Positions 57,705 to 64,000 of a stretch of DNA of 64,000 nt are shown in pieces. The stretch lies in assembly GCA_010405405.1 (NCBI GenBank), contig MU004235.1:386538-450537 (forward strand), in the 5' to 3' direction. The position numbers were made by a program, and so were the translations under genes. Position 1 is the stretch's first letter. Each line of letters starts with the position of its first letter. Under the pieces are notes generated by a model that ran no database searches, was not told the origin of the DNA, and saw only the letters and a program-made list of their open reading frames with translations. The stretch comes from Microthyrium microscopicum. Lineage: Eukaryota > Ascomycota > Dothideomycetes > Microthyriales > Microthyriaceae.

Positions 57705-57791
57705 GCCTTTGTGGCTTAGTGGTAAAGCGTCGCACTCGTATCTTTTACTATTTTAATGCGAAGATCATCGGTTCAATTCCGATCGGAGGCA
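57705..57791 (+). tRNA. tRNA-Thr (anticodon CGT) with a 15-nt intron
   Basis: The full cloverleaf folds: acceptor GCCTTTG/CGGAGGC with two G-T pairs, D arm GCTT/AAGC with loop AGTGGTA, anticodon stem TCGCA/TGCGA, T arm ATCGG/CCGAT with loop TTCAATT, and discriminator A. The loop reads CTCGTA then A after removing an intron at 57741-57755 placed, as is standard, one base 3' of the anticodon. The anticodon CGT decodes ACG threonine codons. Internal box A (TGGCTTAGTGG) and box B (GGTTCAATTCC) are intact, and a TTTCTTTT terminator lies directly downstream. Confidence 0.93.
57741..57755 (+). other. tRNA intron
   Basis: TCTTTTACTATTTTA, 15 nt, AT-rich, one base 3' of the anticodon; it would be removed by the tRNA splicing endonuclease. 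Confidence 0.85.
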
Positions 57792-57792
57792 C

Positions 57793-57801
57793 ATTTCTTT
57801 T
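57793..57801 (+). terminator. Pol III T-run terminator of the tRNA gene
   Basis: ATTTCTTTT begins just after the discriminator base. A run of four T following a short T stretch is adequate for RNA polymerase III termination. Confidence 0.6.
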
Positions 57802-58536
57802 GCTACCGTGAAGTCTTATTTTTGCTCACAAAACCTCTCAATGGACTACTGGTATGAAATCCGATTTTTTGCATCTCGTTATGGTTGTTAACGAAGGGAA
57901 GGTGGTGCTATCAGGCTGGCTTGGGATAGAGTATAAATCAGTGAACCATGTACGAGACAGGTAGGCAGCCATATTTTAAATGAAGAAGGTATGAGATAAA
58001 GAGATTGTGCTCTGTCTACGGCGAGCAACTACCTGTTAGTCTTAGACCTTGCTAGGGAGGGAAGCTTGCAGCGTGCAATAATGCGGTATGGACTTCGGAT
58101 AATGGCAGCTCTGACGGCAACCAAGGGGTGTTAGTTATACTTTCTGCCGCTAGACTATTGAATCAAATGGACAGATGTTGATCATCGTAGAAGATAGTAG
58201 TAGTATGACATGGCGTGAAAACATAAGTGACCGCCATATATTAATCGACGACGAATAGACGAGAAAGAGAGTTCTGCCATACAATCGCTGGGTTTGGGCG
58301 AAGGAACACATCAATATAGAGTAACGAGATATTACAATCCGCTATCATTATACAACTTGCAGAACATTATGCGCCGCTGAGAGTCATGAACGGAAGTATT
58401 CAGTCCTGGCTTGATGCCTATGGAGACTTGTGGTACCGTAGGAGTAATCTGTAGTAATCGACATCGGCGATTGGAAAACACACTCTAGACTGCATGGACT
58501 ACCATGGATTCAACCGCAGACCGAAACTTCCATTGT
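57802..58536. other. Intergenic stretch, no gene seen
   Basis: No supported frame; 3' flank of VPS45 at its right end. Confidence 0.5.
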
Positions 58537-60570
58537 CTATCTCCCAACAGCACTCCTCAACCGTCCCTCAGCACCACCATCGCCCTCAAGTCCCCATCCC
58601 CTCACCGCCATCTCAACATCCCCCAAAAACGCCTCGCTATTCACCGTGCCCGTCCCACCCAGCACAATCCGCACGCCCGGCGTACTCGCATTTACCCCCG
58701 CCACCATCCTCGCCTCCTCATACGTCGCGCCCCCGACCACGAACACCAACACATCCTGCGCTTTATCCCTCGTCAACCCACCTCCCTCGACAAACGGATA
58801 CACGCTGTCCCTTAGCTTGCCGCGCACCAAATCCTGGATCGTTGCTTCGAGACGTGGCGTATGTTGCGTGTAGACGTTGGCGACGCCCTTGAGACCGCGT
58901 TGGAGACGGGAGCGTGCGTCGGCGAGGAAGGAGGAGGATTGGAAGAGGGGTGGGACGAGGGTGTTTGCGGAGGGGATGGTGGAGAGGGTGGCGTGGAAGG
59001 TTAGGAGGTGGGGGATTAGTGCTAGGGAGGCAGGGGAGAGGGTTGTGTGGGTGCGGAGGGTGTCGAGGAGGGAGGGGAGGGCGGAGGTGGGGAGTTTGGA
59101 GTAGCGGAGGGCGTAGATTGCTACGAGGCGGAGTTTGTTTGTTGGTGGGATGTGGGTGGCTGTTAGGAGCATTTGGAGTTTCTGGAAACATATTAGCCAG
59201 GATGATCAGAGGAATGGGAGCAAGGGGGGATGTACTTTGAGATCTTGGTTGTGGTTGTCGTTGCAGGCGAGACTTTGTTCGAGTTCAGAGACGTCGAGGA
59301 GGTCTTCTTGGCCGACGCGGCGGCTGAGTTCGCCGACGAGGGTGATGTGTTTGGTGACGTTGGAGGAGAGTTTACGGAACTCGGGATATTCTTCGACAAA
59401 GCGCTTCATGTCGCCTATCGAGTTCATTTCCTGGGTTCCTTGGCGCTTTGAGGCGTACTGTTCGACATATTCTTTGGCGTTTTGGCCTAGATCGCCAAAA
59501 TTTAGGAACATGTTTTTGGCAAAGAATGGATCTGTATCCTGTTGAAGTACAATTTCCTGGAAAGCATTAGTGGATAGAGGAGATGGACAGAGAATAGGAA
59601 TAATACCTTCATCTCAGGCCTTATGTCTGGAACATCGCTGAGGTCTACCCGGCCATTCTTTACTCCTAAAAGTTCATGAACCATTGCTTGATATGTCCAT
59701 TGTGTAAGTAGAGGCGTCACTGGATCATCTCTTCGATCTACTATCAGTAGAATTGGAGGCGTGTCCGGTTTTCGAAAGTCGAACAGTTGTTCTTCCTGAG
59801 TCATGCGGTATCGTACTTCAGTGGCCAGTTTCTTGGCGAGCAGACTGTTTCTTGCATATCGAATCAGAGGTTTCTTTTTCAAGGATAATATCAAAGCTAA
59901 GAGTCCTTCGGTTGATCGCTGAAGAGCCTCAGGGTTCCAGAGTTCTGGACTGGATCCCCAGATGCGGTGAGTAGGATAGGTTAGCTCAAGACTCATAAAG
60001 TCCGGGTTTATGACCATGTAATCGCCGAAATATTCTTGAACACTTCGTACTACTTCGTGATCATCTGCTTCTGCCAGTCGTTCCAGTGATGATTTGAGTA
60101 CTACATTGCTAAAATCTGGACATGATTAGTGAGGAACCGAGCATGACAAGGAATACCTACATATGTAGTATTCGCCATATTTTGGCTCTCTTAGTTCGTC
60201 TATTAAGAGTTGGATGGACTCTGGAGATGGTCGAATGAAACACAAGCATCTCAGGTGACGCATCTTTTCACGGGTGGCATTTTCAAGACGACTATGCTTG
60301 GCATTAGTTGTGATGCATTAAGACCAGCATAAGGAGACAAACTCGGTAAGATAGACATCATGATTTAATAGAGCGGATTGAGTAGTGGCAGTTGATATGA
60401 TAGAGACCTTTGACCAATCAGTGATGAAGTTTGGGAATAGCAAAGAGCAAATATACAGTCTCACGATCTAGCAAGAGGATCTTCATTTTTGCCGATTGAC
60501 CAGCCGAGGGGCTGTCCCCAACGGAGACCATTTTTGTGATGTAGCCAGCAAGGGCCTGAGAGATATCCAT
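58537..60570 (-). CDS. VPS45: Vacuolar protein sorting protein 45 (Sec1/Munc18 family)
   Basis: Six exons, 60570-60457, 60407-60343, 60291-60161, 60115-59607, 59556-59236 and 59181-58537, give 594 residues, the normal SM-protein size. Diagnostic blocks: KMKILLLDRET then VSIISTATTQSALLNHDVYL, ENATREKMRHLRCLCFIRPS, SSLERLAEADDHEVVRSVQE, PPILLIVDRRDDPVTPLLTQ, WTYQAMVHELLGVKNGRVDL, NSIGDMKRFVEEYPEFRKLS and VTKHITLVGELSRRV, ending VFVVGGATYEEARMVAGVNA and GVRIVLGGTGTVNSEAFL. VPS45 binds the endosomal syntaxin Pep12/Tlg2 and controls SNARE fusion on the Golgi-to-endosome route. The last exon is far more GC-rich than the rest. Confidence 0.94.
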
Positions 60571-61604
60571 GACGTCGGGTGCTGCGAGTATGAGTAAGAG
60601 GGCGTGATGTCTTGGTATGGTGGTGAGAACTGAGAGCCTAAAGGGGAGTGTTGCCTAGGAATGGAGATGCGTCACGCTTGGTGAATTGGTTCAATGTTTG
60701 CTTGAAGGGAGTCAAAGACAAAGCTAGTGGTAAGACGAATTGCTTGCCCGCTCCTTCGGGATATGATAGTTTTAGAAATGAGGGCGTGATGGAGGATAGA
60801 TGTGCGTTGGAGTCTTGGAGAGGTGTCAAGTTGGCATGTACTCTAGAGTAGTTGACTGTCTTGACTTCCACTGGCATCAAGGGTCTAGAGGCGCCACCAA
60901 CAACATTGAATGCAGAGAAGTTGAGGCTCTTGCAAGTTGCTGCCAGCCTGCCACAAATGTATCAATTGCGAGCAAAATTAGGTGGGCGATTGGCCAAGAA
61001 CAGAGGTAACAGGGAGTAAAATTCACTAAATTAGGCTGAATCCTTGCCTATTTTCAGTGAGAAGTGAGAAAGAAAGAGGGCGCAAGGTTGGCCTCCGAAC
61101 CACGCCACATGCATGATACCCGTGCCCCTGAGATCAGGGTCGTCTGTGAACACGACGCGCCTGAGTCTCCTAATAACTACTAGAATGTCTAACAAGATTT
61201 CCAAGAAATATATGCAAAGGCAGAACAGAGTGAACTTAAAATGTATTGCTTTACAAGATATTACAAGATATCACACTCAGAATAGCAACAGGCAAAGATA
61301 ATAGAGGCTTACCGAAAAGACAAGCTGCGGAAATGCATGTTAAGGGAGCGGTTATACCGTCCCTGCAATATCGCCCTAGTTCTCCCATGTTCTCGCCGCC
61401 CTCCCTTCACACCACGGTCCACGACACCAACATCCAACAACTTATTAATAGTCACCGGTTTCTACAGCCTTAAAAACCTCCTCCTCCCCTCCTTCTGCCT
61501 GCCTGTCTTTTCTTTTGACTTCATTCTTTTGCTATGCCTTAGCTCTCCTCAATTATCTACTGCTTTTATATCGTTTCTACCTTGCCCTCGCTACTAGTAT
61601 TTAC
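60571..61604. other. Divergent intergenic region, VPS45 / DnaJ-C gene
   Basis: About 1 kb between two divergent starts. The right 150 bp (61470-61600) is C/T-rich, as expected of a fungal 5' leader. No supported frame. Confidence 0.5.
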
Positions 61605-63991
61605 ATGGCCCAGCTCGACTTGACTTGCTCCAAGCTCCTCACCCTCAAGGACGCTTCCAAGTCCCTCTCAACTCTGTGTATGCTATCTTTCTAGAGCCAT
61701 TGAGCTGTTCAGCTTGCTAACTTGTTCGTTCTAGGTCGATCACATCCTCTACCAGAATGTCCGACCCTGCTCTCTGATCGTAAGACTCCCATTGCAACTC
61801 AGTTCAGTCACACAAACTCCCTATACATACATTACTCCCCCGATAGCAAGCTATGCGCCGGCCTCCACACCAGTCGCATACAAAATCTATTGTTATAGTC
61901 GCCCATTCTACGCTCTTCTCATCTCCTTCCTGACTTTACACGCACCATCACTGGTCAGACTCTTTTATCTTGCCTCCTTATCCCCGCCTTGCCCACAAGC
62001 CACATTCTATTTATAGCTAACAATCAACAGTTGGTGATTTCTACAATGCGATAGTCGATATATCGATCGTTCTGTTCGGCCAGGAATATAACTCGCGTAC
62101 CGATGTCGACCATCTCACTACCCAAATCGAAGGAGCGGCGCACGATGCTCACCAAGATATCGCCCTGCTGAGTACGGACATTCAATACAATATATCTGGT
62201 CATCCAGACGACTATTCCCGGATCAAAGATTTGAGCTACCAAGTTTATAAACATACCAAAACTTTTGCGAAGCTCTTGGATAAGACAAAAGGCCGAGAAG
62301 ACTGGTCTAAGCTGTCTGTCAAGGTACCTTCTGAGTCTACCAAGAATCAAAAGGGATCATTGTCTCCAAATACAAAGTCGGTTTCATTTGACAGCTCGTC
62401 TCTGTCTGCCGGCAGCAGATCTGCTCCTACGAGCCCGTATCAACCCACCGTAGAAGAGATCCCGGACGGTGGGGAGGATGAGGAGACTCATGGGGTTCAG
62501 GAATACCATGTCGATCCACCCTTGTTCCCCCAGTCCAAGGCTGGAGCCTCAGCCACATACAACCTTGCGCGGGCGCCTGAGCGAACTACTCCGTCACCAC
62601 CGAGAGTAGTGCTTCGCACTGCAACTGATCCAAAGACATTGGAGTCGCAAGTTCACTCCTTGCACTTTGATGATGATGAGGGCGCAGCCCAGCCAACTGG
62701 CGTTGCTGAAGCATGGAGGAATATGGGCAACCCTGTTCGGGCATCGCCAAAGAACGCGGACATGGATTCTTCATTTCACAGTGTAACTGCGTCTTCGAGA
62801 CCTAGCACTCGCGAGTCAATCGAAGATGAGATATCCCGTCTTCACGAGGAAATAGAAAAGCTCAAAGCTTCCAAAGGCAAGTCATCGAGTTCAAAAGGCT
62901 CAACGCAAAGTGTCTACTCTACACCACCTACCAGAACAATTGAGGAACCACCTAGAAAAACATATATGGAACCACCCAAGACCACTGGTCGAACTCGTGC
63001 CTACACATCTACTGGTGCCGAAACACGGCCTACCATGCGAATGCCCGAGACAGAAGATTCTTCACGCTATGGCCGTCCACCACACGTCTCTCCTCGATAC
63101 TCACCAATATCACCACCTTCTCCCCGCTACAGCGACCGAGAGGCACGTCGTCCAAAACCTACTCACCTGAAGTCGGAGCCCATGTACGGTCCTGGGCCTA
63201 ACACGTCCTTGCCTACCTTCCTAGAATCAGGTCCCCGACCGGTTGGCCTGGGGGTCGACGCAAATCAGAACAAGCGAGCCTCTTGGGCTGGTCCACCCGA
63301 TAACTACGACCCGCAGCAGTTCTCCAACTACGGCCCTGACCCTCCTCTATTTGCGGAAACACCTACCTCACCCAAACCACGAACCCCACGACCAGACAGT
63401 GATGACCTACCAGCAGGTGTCACGCAGAAGAAGCTGCCCGTCACACTGGAAGATATGTGTCTCGGAGCCTCCAAAAAGGTCCGCTTCAAGCGCCGCGTCC
63501 CCGATGCTATGGGCGTACGCCTGATTGATGACGTTCGCATTCTCACAGTACAAATCTACCCTGGCCTCAAACCCGGCTCACGCATCAAGCACGCGCATGA
63601 AGGCGACTATGATCCCGCCACCGGACGACTTGGCGAAGTCTGGTTCAGCCTTGACGAACAACCACACCCTACCTATGAGCGCCGTGACCGTGATCTATAC
63701 TGCACACTTAGCATACCACTAGCAGACGCATTATGTGGCTGGAAGCGCACAGTCAAAAGCGTCTGTGGCAAAGATGTGACTGTACGACACAAAGGCGTGA
63801 CACCTAACGGTTGGAAAGAATGCTTTGCCGGCTTGGGCATGCCAAAATACGATCGTGAGAACCGGATGGTGGGCGGCGACAGAGGCGACTTGTGGGTGGA
63901 AGTTAAGGTGCAGGTGCCATCGAGAGAGTTGGAAGAGTGGCAGAAGGATATGGTGAAACGCGCTTTGGGTGCGAATCCTGGGCGGTATTAA
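61605..63991 (+). CDS. DnaJ (Hsp40) C-terminal-domain protein without a J domain
   Basis: Exons 61605-61677, 61735-61779 and 62031-63991 give 692 residues. The N-terminal about 130 residues are helical (MAQLDLTCSKLLTLKDASKS; GDFYNAIVDISIVLFGQEYN; QVYKHTKTFAKLLDKTKG). A long disordered Ser/Pro-rich region follows, with a short coiled coil near 300 (SIEDEISRLHEEIEKLKASK). Residues about 508-680 match the two-lobed substrate-binding domain of class B Hsp40s (Sis1/DnaJ-C): LPVTLEDMCLGASKKVRFKR, VQIYPGLKPGSRIKHAHEGD, EQPHPTYERRDRDLYCTLSI, PLADALCGWKRTVKSV and RGDLWVEVKVQVPS. No J domain, HPD motif or zinc fingers occur. It may bind client chains without stimulating Hsp70; this is inference. Confidence 0.82.
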
Positions 63992-64000
63992 TGGTGTGTG

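Noticed and set aside
1-64000. CRISPR arrays, phage or bacterial operons
   Set aside because: No regularly spaced repeats or operon structure; spliceosomal introns occur throughout.

Overview
This window looks like nuclear DNA of a filamentous ascomycete (Pezizomycotina). The genes are dense, sit on both strands and are cut by many short introns (mostly 45-70 nt) with GTAAGT-like donors, CTAAC-type branch points and CAG/TAG acceptors. The gene set is typically fungal: the ERMES subunit MMM1, a Zn2Cys6 regulator, an FLC/spray-type TRP-like channel, a kinesin-8, the SNF1 beta subunit and an mtr-like amino acid transporter. I cannot name the genus from sequence alone. Gene models were spliced by eye; all joined models given with exact exons keep one open frame from ATG to stop.

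Layout. 0-6 kb: a partial minus-strand gene of unknown function, a possible small gene near 1.9 kb, a long empty stretch, and the SNF1/AMPK beta subunit. 6.7-12.8 kb looks accessory: an APH-type phosphotransferase, a tiny spliced ORF, an MCT-like MFS transporter and an SDR. 13-18 kb: MMM1 convergent with a TRP-like channel. 19-20 kb: a short LTR-bounded element (TRIM-like) with identical 145-bp ends, a primer-binding-like site and a target duplication. 21-26 kb: a Zn2Cys6 regulator and a second, diverged regulator-like protein. 26-31 kb: a GNAT, a small spliced gene and a TauD-like dioxygenase.

31-40 kb is mostly housekeeping: ATP synthase subunit d, an acidic protein, CWC27 divergent from PGS1, and an SRR1-like protein. 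41-52 kb: a hypothetical protein, a kinesin-8, a hotdog thioesterase divergent from an MFS transporter, mitoribosomal mS33 and an amino acid transporter. 53-64 kb: a two-RRM locus, a second GNAT, an alpha/beta hydrolase, an intron-bearing tRNA-Thr(CGT), VPS45, and a protein carrying the DnaJ C-terminal substrate domain with no J domain.

The window is not one pathway. MMM1 (lipid transfer), PGS1 (cardiolipin precursor), ATP7 and mS33 share a mitochondrial theme but lie apart. I did not find a clear new multigene system. The features most worth a second look are the TRIM-like element, the J-less DnaJ-C protein, the degenerate cofactor motif of the SDR, the GGGGAAAATTTTCCCC cluster upstream of the MFS gene, and several very small exons and GC-AG introns.
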